DNA of 26,989 bases from positions 1-26,989 of the forward strand of contig CAZAZX010000015.1 in NCBI GenBank assembly GCA_964489885.1, in the 5' to 3' direction. The translations under genes were made by a program, and so were the position numbers. The stretch comes from CAKOTZ01 sp964489885. Its GTDB lineage: Bacteria > Bacillota > Clostridia > TANB77 > CAG-508. This document shows, piece by piece, positions 7,600 to 16,676 of this stretch (within the stretch, counting starts at the first letter, position 1; every line of letters begins with the position of its first letter). The notes under the pieces are model-generated. The model worked only from the letters and a program-made list of their open reading frames with translations. It ran no database searches and was not told where the DNA came from.

Positions 7600-7678
7600 T
7601 TATTTTTTATTGTGAAACAACAAGGTCCTGTGGTACCCCCCACGGCTTTAGACGTGTTGGTGGGTCAGGTTCTTATCA
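7600..7678 (-). repeat. Stem-loop repeat, copy 2 (IS200/IS605-end-like)
   Basis: Read on the minus strand, the element starts at the stop codon of the signal peptidase gene with TAAGAACC, folds as ACCCACC pairing with GGGGGT and inner CACG/CGTG around a TCTAAAGC loop, and ends with CCTTGTTGTTTCACAATAAA. The tail matches copy 1 at 5424-5497 at all but one position over about 24 bp. Both copies start within a few bases of a stop codon, in the sense orientation of that gene. Confidence 0.6.
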
Positions 7679-8315
7679 ATCAATTTTTCCAAATAAATTA
7701 AGTGGCCAAATTCTTATCCATATCCTACTTTCAATTCTATTTAAAGGTATACAACCAAATTCTCTGCAATCTGTGCTATTTGGTCTATTATCTCCCATTA
7801 AAAATACCGTACCTTCAGGTACTGTAAAATCATTAACTGTAGGATTTAGTTCTTCAGTACGAACATCCTCATTTAAGTAATCTTCTTTTAATTCTTTTCC
7901 ATTTATATATACTCTACCTTCTTGAATTTTAACGTGTTCACCTGGAAGAGCAATTACCCTTTTTATAAAACTAGTCTTTGTGTTTTCTAGAACATAATAA
8001 TTGAATCTATTAAACAATCCGTGAAGGCTCATATTCATATTTTGCAATTGGATTTTCCACATTTTCTTCTGTGTTATCTAATTTTAAATCAGATGGAGCT
8101 TCAAAAGTTACTATGTCTCCTCTATGTAATTCTTTACTAAAAGTTCTTGTTGTTCTGTCTAATATCAGCCTTTGTCCTTCAAATAAAGTAGGCTGCATAG
8201 AAATACTTTTTACAACAGTTGGAGTAGCTATAAAGTATTTTATAAGTAAAGCTAAAATAATAGCAATAACGATACACAAAATCCATTCTAATACATCTTT
8301 TACTTTTTCATTCAT
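7676..8315 (-). pseudogene. lepB: Signal peptidase I, interrupted by a frameshift
   Basis: Signal peptidase I cuts signal peptides from exported proteins at the outer membrane face. The N-terminal frame (8315-8010) has one membrane helix (about residues 10-31) and the catalytic serine motif SMQPTL (Ser39). The C-terminal frame (7676 to about 8020) has the catalytic lysine in FIKRVIALPGE, the GDNRPNSTDCREFG box and the normal end. The two overlap in different frames near 8010-8030; the first frame runs into a stop directly after EPSRIV, where the other reads LFNRFNYYVLE. A single indel here separates Ser from Lys, so no active enzyme can be made unless the indel is an assembly error. The second part has no ribosome binding site of its own. 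Confidence 0.8.
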
Positions 8316-8336
8316 CTTTTAATTTCACCATTTTCT

Positions 8337-8365
8337 ATAATACTTCCTAATCTTGCAAATGTCAA
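8337..8365 (-). promoter_or_regulatory. Promoter of the signal peptidase gene
   Basis: On the minus strand TTGACA (8365-8360), 17 bp, TATTAT (8342-8337). It lies just upstream of the signal peptidase ATG at 8315, with a short leader containing GGTGA as a weak ribosome binding site. Confidence 0.65.
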
Positions 8366-8425
8366 GGACATTATTGTAAAATTAACCTAATTTATGATTA
8401 AAATTAATCGTATTAAAAATATAAC

Positions 8426-8500
8426 AAGGGGCTCTAACAATAAGTCGTTTGTAAGCATAAATTTTATGTTATTACTAGTAAAATATTATTAGACACCCTT
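8426..8500 (-). terminator. Long inverted repeat downstream of ppdK, possible terminator
   Basis: AAGGGGCTCTAACAATA (8426-8442) pairs with TATTATTAGACACCCTT (8484-8500) at 15 of 17 positions, with a loop of about 41 nt. It lies just after the ppdK stop and could end that transcript, though the T stretch on the minus strand is broken (TTGTTATATTTTT). On the plus strand six Ts follow directly, but no plus-strand gene needs it. Confidence 0.45.
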
Positions 8501-8521
8501 TTTTAGAACATTTTATAAATT

Positions 8522-11143
8522 TTAATCATTTTTTATTGCCGCTTGTGCTGCTGCAAGTCTTGCAATTGGTACACGATAAGGAGAACAAGATACATAAGTC
8601 AAACCAATTTTATGGCAAAATTCTATAGTTTGTGGATCTCCGCCATGTTCACCGCAAATTCCTAGTTTAATGTCAGGTCTTGTTCGTTTACCCATATCAA
8701 CTGCCATTTTCATTAATTTTCCAACACCTTTTTGATCAACTCTTTGGAAAGGATCTTGTTCATAAATACCTTTTTCATAATAATCTTTTAAGAATTTTCC
8801 AGCATCATCTCTACTAAATCCAAATGTTAACTGGGTTAAATCATTAGTTCCAAATGAGAAAAACTCAGCTTCTTCAGCAATTTCATCAGCAAGCAATGCT
8901 GCTCTTGGTATTTCAATCATTGTTCCTATATGGTATTCAAGTTCAATCTCTGACTCACTTAAAATTTCATTTGCTTCTTCTTCAATTAAAGATTTAACAT
9001 ATTTTAATTCTTTAAGGTCTCCAATAAGAGGAATCATTATTTCTGGTACAACATTTAGCCCCTCTTTATTAACATCCAAAGCAGCTTCAATAATTGCTCT
9101 TGTTTGCATTTTAGCAATTTCTGGATACGTTACATCTAATCTACATCCACGATGTCCCATCATTGGGTTAAACTCATGAAGTCCATCAACAACTGTTTTT
9201 AATTCTTCAAATGTCATTCCCATTTCGTCTGCTAATTCCTTTATTTCATTATCTTCATGTGGAACAAATTCATGTAATGGTGGATCTAAAAGTCTTATTG
9301 TGACAGGTTTTCCCTTCATCTCACGATATAATCCTTCAAAGTCACTTTTTTGCATTGGTAAAAGTTTTTCTAAAGCTTTTTGTCTTTGTTCAACAGTTTT
9401 TGATACAATCATTTCTCTAATTGCCTTTATTCTATCTGTTTGGAAGAACATATGCTCTGTTCTACAAAGTCCAATTCCTTCTGCACCAAAATCGTATGCT
9501 TGTTTTGCATCTCTTGGTGTATCAGCATTTGTCCTTATTCCCAATTTTCTATATTTATCTGCCCATTCCATTATTGTTGCTAAATTCCCTGATATAGTTG
9601 GTGCTTCAGTTTCAATTCTACATCCATATACATTTCCTGTGTTTCCATCTAATGAAATATAATCTCCATCATTATATTGATTTCCATTTGCATCTTTAAA
9701 ATATTTTTCTTCTTCATTAACAACAATATCTCCGCAACCAGAAACACAGCAAGTACCCATACCACGAGCAACAACTGCAGCGTGTGATGTCATTCCGCCT
9801 CTAACTGTTAAAACACCTCTACATACATTCATACCTTCAATATCTTCAGGTGATGTTTCCAATCTAACTAAAACTAAATCTTTTTCCCCTTCATTATGTT
9901 TTGCTACAGCTTCTTCAGCTGAAAAAACTACTTTTCCAGTTGCAGCACCTGGAGACGCAGCTAAACCTTTTGCAATTATTTTTGCCTGTTTTAAACTATC
10001 CTGATTAAAATTTGGATGTAATAATTGGTCAAGTTGCTTTGGCTCTATTCTTAAAACAGCTTCTTTCTCATCTATCATTCCTTCTTTTACTAAATCAACT
10101 GCAACTTGTAATGCAGCAGCTGCTGTTCTCTTTCCATTTCTTGTTTGTAAAATATATAATTTCCCATGTTCAATTGTAAACTCTAAGTCCTGCATATCTT
10201 TATAATATTTTTCAAGTTTGCTAGCATAAATTCTAAAATCATTATAAGCTTGTTCATTAACTTCTTTTAATGTTTCAATTGATTGTGGTGTTCTAATTCC
10301 AGCAACAACATCTTCACCTTGTGCATTCATTAAATATTCGCCATATAAATTATTTTCTCCAGTAGCAGGGTTTCTTGTAAATGCAACACCAGTACCACAA
10401 TCTTCACCCATATTTCCGAAAACCATTTCTTGAACATTTACAGCAGTTCCCCAACTTGAAGGTATATCATTTAATCTACGATATGTTATAGCCCTAGCAT
10501 TATTCCATGAACGGAATACAGCTTTAATTGCCTCTACTAATTGTATTCTTGGTTCTTGAGGAAATTCTTGTTGTTTTTTACTTTTATATATATCTTTAAA
10601 TATTTTTACTAATTCTTTTAAATTTTCAGCTGTTAATTCAGTATCTAATTTAACTCCTTTGTTTTTCTTCATTTCATCTATTGCATTTTCAAATAAATTT
10701 TTTGGAATTTCCATTACAACATCACTAAACATTTGAATAAATCTACGATAGCTATCATAAGCAAATCTTTCATTAACTTTAGATAATGAAAGTGCAACAT
10801 AGTCATTTATTCCTAAATTTAATATAGTATCCATCATTCCTGGCATTGAAGCTCTAGCACCAGAACGTACAGATACAAGTAATGGATTATGAATATCTCC
10901 TAATTTTTTTCCAGTTTCTTCTTCCAATTTCTTTAAAGCATCAAAAATCTCATCTAATATTTGTGGAGCAATATTTTCACCATCTGAGTAATATCTATTA
11001 CATGCTTGTGTAGAAATTGTAAAACCCTTAGGAATTGGTAATCCCAAATTTGTCATTTCTGCTAAATTAGCACCTTTTCCCCCTAGTATCTCTCTCATGT
11101 CTTTATTTCCTTCTTGAAATAAATATACATATTTTGTCTCCAT
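8522..11143 (-). CDS. ppdK: Pyruvate, phosphate dikinase
   Basis: An 873-residue cytoplasmic enzyme, full length for the family, that interconverts pyruvate + ATP + phosphate and PEP + AMP + diphosphate. Domains in order: N-terminal ATP-grasp nucleotide-binding part (GGKGANLAEM at 21-30, SVRSGARASMPGMMDT), the central phosphohistidine domain with GGMTSHAAVVARGMG (catalytic His454), and the C-terminal PEP/pyruvate barrel with GLCRTEHMFF, IPLIGD, GTNDLTQ and GICGEHGGDP with the catalytic Cys. The start ATG follows AGGAGG. It lies 85 bp downstream of the malic enzyme gene in the same direction, with a possible own promoter between. In such anaerobes it may run glycolytically with diphosphate or make PEP from pyruvate. 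Confidence 0.98.
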   Translation of the reverse strand: METKYVYLFQEGNKDMREILGGKGANLAEMTNLGLPIPKGFTISTQACNRYYSDGENIAPQILDEIFDALKKLEEETGKKLGDIHNPLLVSVRSGARASMPGMMDTILNLGINDYVALSLSKVNERFAYDSYRRFIQMFSDVVMEIPKNLFENAIDEMKKNKGVKLDTELTAENLKELVKIFKDIYKSKKQQEFPQEPRIQLVEAIKAVFRSWNNARAITYRRLNDIPSSWGTAVNVQEMVFGNMGEDCGTGVAFTRNPATGENNLYGEYLMNAQGEDVVAGIRTPQSIETLKEVNEQAYNDFRIYASKLEKYYKDMQDLEFTIEHGKLYILQTRNGKRTAAAALQVAVDLVKEGMIDEKEAVLRIEPKQLDQLLHPNFNQDSLKQAKIIAKGLAASPGAATGKVVFSAEEAVAKHNEGEKDLVLVRLETSPEDIEGMNVCRGVLTVRGGMTSHAAVVARGMGTCCVSGCGDIVVNEEEKYFKDANGNQYNDGDYISLDGNTGNVYGCRIETEAPTISGNLATIMEWADKYRKLGIRTNADTPRDAKQAYDFGAEGIGLCRTEHMFFQTDRIKAIREMIVSKTVEQRQKALEKLLPMQKSDFEGLYREMKGKPVTIRLLDPPLHEFVPHEDNEIKELADEMGMTFEELKTVVDGLHEFNPMMGHRGCRLDVTYPEIAKMQTRAIIEAALDVNKEGLNVVPEIMIPLIGDLKELKYVKSLIEEEANEILSESEIELEYHIGTMIEIPRAALLADEIAEEAEFFSFGTNDLTQLTFGFSRDDAGKFLKDYYEKGIYEQDPFQRVDQKGVGKLMKMAVDMGKRTRPDIKLGICGEHGGDPQTIEFCHKIGLTYVSCSPYRVPIARLAAAQAAIKND

Positions 11144-11179
11144 ATATATCCTCCTATTTTCTTTTGTTATTATTTAGTT

Positions 11180-11206
11180 CTTATACCATAATTATTCAAT
11201 TTACAA
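11180..11206 (-). promoter_or_regulatory. Possible ppdK promoter (extended -10)
   Basis: On the minus strand TGGTATAAG gives an extended -10 (TATAAG at 11185-11180), with TTGTAA (11206-11201) upstream at a short 15-bp spacing. It falls in the 85-bp gap between the malic enzyme gene and ppdK. Confidence 0.4.
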
Positions 11207-11228
11207 CTAAAAAAAATAAAATTTTATG

Positions 11229-12401
11229 CTAAATTCTTGCAACTCCTGTTTCTCTTGCAGCCTTTGCAACAGCTTCTGCTACTTTTTTTGCAACAGTTTT
11301 ATCTAGTGCAGATGGAATTATATAATCAGCATTTAATTCCTCTGGCTTTACACAATTAGCAATTGCAAGTGCTGCAGCTTTTTTCATTTCATGATTAATA
11401 CATTTTGCACGAACATCAAGTGCTCCTCTAAATATTCCTGGAAAAGCAAGTACATTGTTTATTTGATTTGGAAAATCTGAACGTCCTGTTCCAACTACTG
11501 TTGCACCAGCCTTCTTAGCTAAATCAGGCATAATTTCTGGTGTTGGGTTTGCCATTGGAAATAAAATTGGATTTTTAGCCATAGATTTAACCATTTCCTC
11601 TGTAACACAACCAGGTGCTGAAACGCCTATAAATACATCTGCGTTCTTTATAACATCAGCAAGACTTCCTTTTACTTTTGACAAATTTGTTATCTTAGCT
11701 AAATCTTCCTTTTCATGATTTAACCCCTCTCTTCCTTCATATATAGCACCTTTTCTATCGCATACAATAACATTTTTTAATCCCATAGAAATTAATAATT
11801 TAACAATTGCAGTTCCAGCAGCACCTGCACCACTTGTAACAACTTTTATTTCTTCAATTTTTTTATTTACTACTTTAAGAGCATTCATAAGTGCAGCTAA
11901 TGTTACAATTGCTGTTCCATGTTGGTCATCGTGAAAAACTGGAATGTCACAAGCTTCTTGAAGTCTTTCTTCTATTTCAAAACATCTTGGAGCAGAAATA
12001 TCTTCTAAATTGATACCACCAAAAGACCCTGAAATAAGGCTAACAGCTTTTACTATTTCATCAACATCATTTGTTTTTATACAAAGTGGAATAGCATCGA
12101 CATTTCCAAAAGCTTTAAATAAAGCACATTTACCTTCCATTACAGGCATTCCAGCTTCTGGTCCAATATTTCCTAATCCAAGAACAGCTGAACCATCAGT
12201 AATTACTGCAACAAGATTTGAACGTCTTGTTAATTCATAGCTTTTACTAACATCCTTTTGAATTTCTAGACAAGGCTGTGCAACACCAGGTGTATAGCAT
12301 AAAGCCAAATCATCTTTAGTTTCAACAGGAACTTTTGTTATTACCTCTATTTTACCTTTCCATTCATAATGTTTTTTTAATGATTCCTTCGCATAATCCA
12401 T
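11229..12401 (-). CDS. Malic enzyme (oxaloacetate-decarboxylating malate dehydrogenase)
   Basis: A 390-residue short bacterial malic enzyme converting malate to pyruvate and CO2 with reduction of NAD(P). Visible motifs: CYTPGVAQPC with the catalytic Tyr, GLGNIGPEAGMPVMEGK with the catalytic Lys, metal-binding acidic residues in INLEDISAPRCFEIE and FHDDQHGTA, and the Rossmann loop SGAGAAGTA. Cofactor preference cannot be called safely. The ATG at 12401 follows AAGGGTGG; an in-frame TTG at 12422 would overlap pflA and is less likely. It starts 7 bp after pflA stops, so it is the third gene of a pflB-pflA-malic enzyme operon, tying malate, pyruvate and PEP (via ppdK) together. Confidence 0.95.
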   Translation of the reverse strand: MDYAKESLKKHYEWKGKIEVITKVPVETKDDLALCYTPGVAQPCLEIQKDVSKSYELTRRSNLVAVITDGSAVLGLGNIGPEAGMPVMEGKCALFKAFGNVDAIPLCIKTNDVDEIVKAVSLISGSFGGINLEDISAPRCFEIEERLQEACDIPVFHDDQHGTAIVTLAALMNALKVVNKKIEEIKVVTSGAGAAGTAIVKLLISMGLKNVIVCDRKGAIYEGREGLNHEKEDLAKITNLSKVKGSLADVIKNADVFIGVSAPGCVTEEMVKSMAKNPILFPMANPTPEIMPDLAKKAGATVVGTGRSDFPNQINNVLAFPGIFRGALDVRAKCINHEMKKAAALAIANCVKPEELNADYIIPSALDKTVAKKVAEAVAKAARETGVARI

Positions 12402-12408
12402 AATTAAA

Positions 12409-13140
12409 TTACCACCCTTCAATATTTAATATTTTTTTAGCTCTATTAATATCATTCAAATTAGCTTCTCTAACATCATTTAAGCAATATTCATCGCAAC
12501 ATTTTTTCCATTTATATTTACCAATTGTATGATATGGTAAAATTTCTATTTTATCTATATTATTAAGTTTTAATATAAACTTTTTTAAATCTTCTAAATC
12601 TTTTTCATTATCTGTGTATCCAGGTACTAATACTTGTCTTAGCCATATATGTTTGCCATTTTCGCTCAAATACCTTGCAAATTCCAATTCGTTTTTATTA
12701 GAAACACCTGTCAACTTCTTACAAACTTCATCATTAATGCACTTAATATCTAGTAAAAACAAATCTGTCAGTTCAATTAATTTTTTCAAACTTGAACTCA
12801 ATGGTATAGAACCAGATGTATCTATAGCTGTATTATAACCTAAGCTTTTTAATTCCATAAATAACTCAATTAAAAAATCTATATGTAACAATGGCTCTCC
12901 GCCACTTATTGTAATGCCTCCACCTGATATTTTTAAATAATTTTTATATTTATTAATTTTTTTTACTATTTCTTCTACGGTATATTCTGTTCCTCCATTA
13001 CAATTCCAAGTATCCCTATTTTGACAATACTTGCATTTTAAATTACAACCCTGAGTAAAAATAACAAATCTAATTCCTGGTCCATCAACAGTTCCTAAAG
13101 TTTCAAAAGAATGAACTGGACAAGTTAAAATATTTTCCAT
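12409..13140 (-). CDS. pflA: Pyruvate formate-lyase activating enzyme
   Basis: A 243-residue radical SAM enzyme that puts the glycyl radical on pyruvate formate-lyase. The cluster motif GCNLKCKYCQN gives Cys32, Cys36 and Cys39 (CX3CX2C). It is followed by ISGGGITISGGEPLLH, the SAM-binding GGE motif, and LLDIKC, LRQVLVPG and EILPYHTIGKYKW near the C terminus, all typical of PflA. Length is normal, with no ferredoxin insert as in other glycyl-radical activases. It starts 9 bp after pflB, whose stop overlaps the AGGGGA ribosome binding site. Confidence 0.96.
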   Translation of the reverse strand: MENILTCPVHSFETLGTVDGPGIRFVIFTQGCNLKCKYCQNRDTWNCNGGTEYTVEEIVKKINKYKNYLKISGGGITISGGEPLLHIDFLIELFMELKSLGYNTAIDTSGSIPLSSSLKKLIELTDLFLLDIKCINDEVCKKLTGVSNKNELEFARYLSENGKHIWLRQVLVPGYTDNEKDLEDLKKFILKLNNIDKIEILPYHTIGKYKWKKCCDEYCLNDVREANLNDINRAKKILNIEGW

Positions 13141-13149
13141 AGAAATCCC

Positions 13150-15381
13150 CTATATTCTTTCATGTATTGTTCTATTAATTACATCTAATTGTTGTTCATG
13201 TGTTAATTTAACAAAATTAACTGCATAGCCTGAAACTCTAACTGTTAATTGAGGATATTTTTCAGGATGTTCCATAGCATCTTTTAAAACATCTCTATCA
13301 AAAACATTTACATTTATATGGTGTCCTGTTTGCATAAAATATCCATCTAAAATATTTCTTAAATTTTCTATTCTTGTTTCTTCTGTTTTTCCTAGTGCAC
13401 TAGGGGTAATTGAGAATGTAAATGAAATACCGTCTTTTGCATATTCAAAAGGTATTTTTGCAATAGTATTCATAACAGCAAGTGCTCCAGAAGAATCTCT
13501 TCCATATAAAGGGTTTGCTCCTGGTCCGAATGGAATTCCCGCTTTTCTTCCATCAGTGGTACTTCCTGTATTTTTTCCATATACAACATTTGAAGTAATT
13601 GTTAAAACTGATTGTGTTGGTTTTGCGTTTCTATATACGTAATGTTTTTCTAGTTTTTTCATAAATTTTTTTACTAATTCTACTGCAATTAAATCGACTC
13701 TTTCATCATCATTACCGTATTTTGGAAAATCTCCTTCGACCTTATAATCAACAGCTAATCCATTTTCATTTCTAATTACTTTTACTTTTGAATATTTAAT
13801 TGCAGATAAAGAATCACACACAACAGAAAGTCCCGCAATTCCACATGCCATTGTTCTTTCTATATCCTTATCATGTAAAGCAAATTCTAAAGCTTCATAC
13901 GAATATTTATCGTGCATATAATGGATAGCATTTAAAGCTTTGATATATATTTTTGCCAAATAATCCATCATTTGATTAAATTTTATTAAAACTTCTTCAT
14001 ATTCTAAATATTCCGAAGTAATTGGTTCAAATATAGGTGCTACTTGTTCGCCTGTTATCTCATCTTTTCCTCCATTAATTGCATAAAGAAGTGCTTTTGC
14101 TAAATTTGCCCTTGCTCCAAAAAATTGCATTTGCTTTCCAATTTTCATTGGAGAAACACAACAAGCAATTCCATAATCATCTCCCAAAGTCTGCCTCATC
14201 AAGTCATCATTTTCATATTGAATAGCTGATGTTTTTATAGATATTTTTGTGCAATAATTTTTAAATCCAATTGGCAACTTATTTGACCATAAAACTGTTA
14301 AATTTGGTTCTGGTGCAGCCCCCAAGTTTTCTAATGTGTGAAGCATTCTAAAAGAACTTTTCGTGACCATACTTCTTCCATCAACACCCATTCCACCAAT
14401 ACTTTCTGTTATCCAAACAGGGTCTCCACTAAATAATTCATTGTATTCAGGTGTTCTTAAGAAACGAATTATTCTTAATTTTATAACAAATTGATCTATA
14501 AGCTCCTGAATTTCACTTTCAGTAATTATTCCATTTTTTAAATCTCTTTCAAAATATATATCTAAAAATGTAGATGTTCTACCCAATGACATAGCAGCAC
14601 CGTTTTGATCCTTTGTTGCTGAAAGATATGCAAAATATAGCCATTGAACAGCCTCTTTTGAATTTGAAGCAGGTAATGAAATATTAAATCCATATTTCAA
14701 AGCCATATTTTTTAATTGTTTTAATGCTTTTATCTGTTCAGATATTTCCTCTCTTTGCCTTATAATTTCTTCTGTAAACTCATCAACATCTAAAAGTTCT
14801 AATTCTTCTTGTTTTTCACAAATTAAAACATCTACACCATATAAGGCAACGCGTCTATAATCGCCAATTATACGTCCTCTTCCATATCCATCTGGTAAAC
14901 CTGTTAGTAAATGACTTTTTCTTGCTTTTCTTATATCAGAACTATATACATCAAATACACCATCATTATGTGTTTTTCTTAAATTATTATAAATATAGTC
15001 AACAACCTCATCAACCTTATATCCATAATTTTCACAAGATTTCTTTACTATTCTTATACCTCCATTTGGCATAATTGCTCTTTTAAGAGGAGCATCAGTT
15101 TGTAGACCTACAATTTCCTCTAAATCTTTATCTATATATCCTGCTTTGTATCTATCTATTCCAGATGGTATTTTTGTATCTATATCTAAAACTCCATTTT
15201 TCTTTTCTTCTTTGTACAATTCTAAAATCTTATTCCAAAGTTTTATTGTTTTAAAAGTAGCTTCTTCTAAAAATTTTTCATCTCCATTGTATGGTGTATA
15301 ATTTTTTTGAATAAAATTTCTAACATCTATTTCTTCATTCCATGTCCCCTTATTAAAATTTTCCCATTGTTTAAAATTCAT
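13150..15381 (-). CDS. pflB: Pyruvate formate-lyase (formate C-acetyltransferase)
   Basis: A 743-residue glycyl-radical enzyme making acetyl-CoA and formate from pyruvate and CoA under anaerobic conditions. The adjacent catalytic cysteines are Cys407-Cys408 in IACCVSPM, and the radical glycine is Gly718 in RVSGYAVNF close to the C terminus. The double Cys and full length mark true PFL rather than a diol dehydratase or other homologue. The ribosome binding site AAAGGAGG lies 6 nt before the ATG. It heads the operon with its activase next, and has a promoter at 15443-15471. The enzyme implies strictly or facultatively anaerobic fermentation. Confidence 0.98.
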   Translation of the reverse strand: MNFKQWENFNKGTWNEEIDVRNFIQKNYTPYNGDEKFLEEATFKTIKLWNKILELYKEEKKNGVLDIDTKIPSGIDRYKAGYIDKDLEEIVGLQTDAPLKRAIMPNGGIRIVKKSCENYGYKVDEVVDYIYNNLRKTHNDGVFDVYSSDIRKARKSHLLTGLPDGYGRGRIIGDYRRVALYGVDVLICEKQEELELLDVDEFTEEIIRQREEISEQIKALKQLKNMALKYGFNISLPASNSKEAVQWLYFAYLSATKDQNGAAMSLGRTSTFLDIYFERDLKNGIITESEIQELIDQFVIKLRIIRFLRTPEYNELFSGDPVWITESIGGMGVDGRSMVTKSSFRMLHTLENLGAAPEPNLTVLWSNKLPIGFKNYCTKISIKTSAIQYENDDLMRQTLGDDYGIACCVSPMKIGKQMQFFGARANLAKALLYAINGGKDEITGEQVAPIFEPITSEYLEYEEVLIKFNQMMDYLAKIYIKALNAIHYMHDKYSYEALEFALHDKDIERTMACGIAGLSVVCDSLSAIKYSKVKVIRNENGLAVDYKVEGDFPKYGNDDERVDLIAVELVKKFMKKLEKHYVYRNAKPTQSVLTITSNVVYGKNTGSTTDGRKAGIPFGPGANPLYGRDSSGALAVMNTIAKIPFEYAKDGISFTFSITPSALGKTEETRIENLRNILDGYFMQTGHHINVNVFDRDVLKDAMEHPEKYPQLTVRVSGYAVNFVKLTHEQQLDVINRTIHERI

Positions 15382-15442
15382 GGAATACCTCCTTTAGTTG
15401 CATATTTCATTTATAACATCAAAAATATACAATTACATAATA

Positions 15443-15471
15443 ATTATATGATTTTACAAATAAAAAAGCAA
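15443..15471 (-). promoter_or_regulatory. Promoter of the pflB-pflA-malic enzyme operon
   Basis: On the minus strand TTGCTT (15471-15466), 17 bp, TATAAT (15448-15443). The leader to the pflB ATG is about 55 nt. I see no clear regulator site. Confidence 0.6.
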
Positions 15472-15530
15472 TACAAATAAGCAAAACAAGTGCATAATTT
15501 TATTTTGGTCAATTAAAAAAATAGATGGAG

Positions 15531-15575
15531 AAAAAAAGATAAGTGCTGATATTCGCCATTATCTAAAAACACTTA
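15531..15575 (-). terminator. Terminator of the type I R-M operon
   Basis: On the minus strand TAAGTG and CACTTA form the outer stem with an inner GATA/TATC stem, followed by TCTTTTTTTC. It lies about 50 bp after the rhuM stop and separates that operon from pflB. Confidence 0.6.
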
Positions 15576-15623
15576 CCTTTAAACCTGGAGCTTTGAAAAA
15601 TCACAATTTATCTGACTAAATCT

Positions 15624-16631
15624 CTACTTATTTTTCGTTTTCTTTTTTACTTCTTTTTCCAGTTTTTCTATACTTTTTAAATACTCTTTTTCAACAGGAG
15701 AAAGCATTTTTTCTTGATATTTCCTATATTCTTTTGTTGCTTTTTCAATAGCTTGCTCATGACTTACTTTACCTTTTCCAATAAGCAGTTTCCTATTACC
15801 AGATTTCAATATAGTATCTAGTTGCTCAACATAATCACTCATATACATTGGCTTATGTTCTATTGCATTAATTTCTGCCAAATCGAAATATCCAGAAACT
15901 AGATTATTTAATACTTTGATTTCATCCTCTTTCAAATAGTTTTTGGCTATTCCAATATCTTTTAATGCTGGTAATTCACCTGAAAATGATGTTAGTCCCA
16001 TAAATTCCTTTTTACTGTCGGCTCTTTCATATATTACCTCTGCTGCTGTATGTCCATGTGCTGCAAAATGTAATTTATTTTGAACAATTTTAAAGAACTG
16101 AATTGATTCTGAACTTTTCGGATCATAGTCAACACTTGTTGCATAAAGATCAAGTACTTGTCTATAAAGAACCTTTTCAGATGAACGAATATCTCTAATT
16201 CTGTCTAATAATTCTTTCCAGTAATTTCCGCCTCCATTGCCTTTTAATCGTTCATCATCCATTGCAAAACCTTTAAGCATATATTCTCTTAAAACATTCG
16301 TTGCCCAAATGCGAAACTGCGTTCCTCTTATAGATTTTACCCTGTATCCAACAGAAATAATTACATCAAGATTATAATATTCAATATTTCGCTCAACTTG
16401 CCTATCTCCTTCATTTTGAACTGTTGCAAAATTTGCAACAGTTGAATCCTTTTTTAGTTCACCTTCTTCAAATATATTTTTTATATGTCTTGAAATAGTT
16501 GATTTATCTCTTTGAAATAATTCTGCCATTTGGTCAAGAGAAAGCCATACAGTTTCATTTTTCATATTCACATTTACTTTTGTTAAACCATCTTCTGTTT
16601 GGTATATTATTATTTCTCCTTTATTTTCCAT
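15624..16631 (-). CDS. RhuM family protein
   Basis: A 335-residue protein of the virulence-RhuM family. The N-terminal part has a short strand-rich segment and a helix-turn-helix-like stretch, VWLSLDQMAELFQRDKSTIS (about 28-47), followed by family markers VATFATVQNEG-like sequence, EYYNLDVIISVGYRVKS and FRIWATNVLREYM. A middle part with FFKIVQNKLHFAAHGHTAAE and a Lys/Glu-rich C-terminal coiled segment complete it. Molecular function is unknown; members are often found inside or beside type I restriction loci, as here. It starts 45 bp after the second hsdS part behind GGAGG at 9-nt spacing and is last in the operon. Confidence 0.88.
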   Translation of the reverse strand: MENKGEIIIYQTEDGLTKVNVNMKNETVWLSLDQMAELFQRDKSTISRHIKNIFEEGELKKDSTVANFATVQNEGDRQVERNIEYYNLDVIISVGYRVKSIRGTQFRIWATNVLREYMLKGFAMDDERLKGNGGGNYWKELLDRIRDIRSSEKVLYRQVLDLYATSVDYDPKSSESIQFFKIVQNKLHFAAHGHTAAEVIYERADSKKEFMGLTSFSGELPALKDIGIAKNYLKEDEIKVLNNLVSGYFDLAEINAIEHKPMYMSDYVEQLDTILKSGNRKLLIGKGKVSHEQAIEKATKEYRKYQEKMLSPVEKEYLKSIEKLEKEVKKKTKNK

Positions 16632-16676
16632 ATGACAAAACCTCCATTTTTATTTTTTTATTTCAATTTGTTTTTT

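Noticed and set aside
7600..7678. Terminator of the signal peptidase gene
   Set aside because: The stem-loop is followed by CACAATAAAAAATAAT on the minus strand, with no T run, and has a homologous copy elsewhere.
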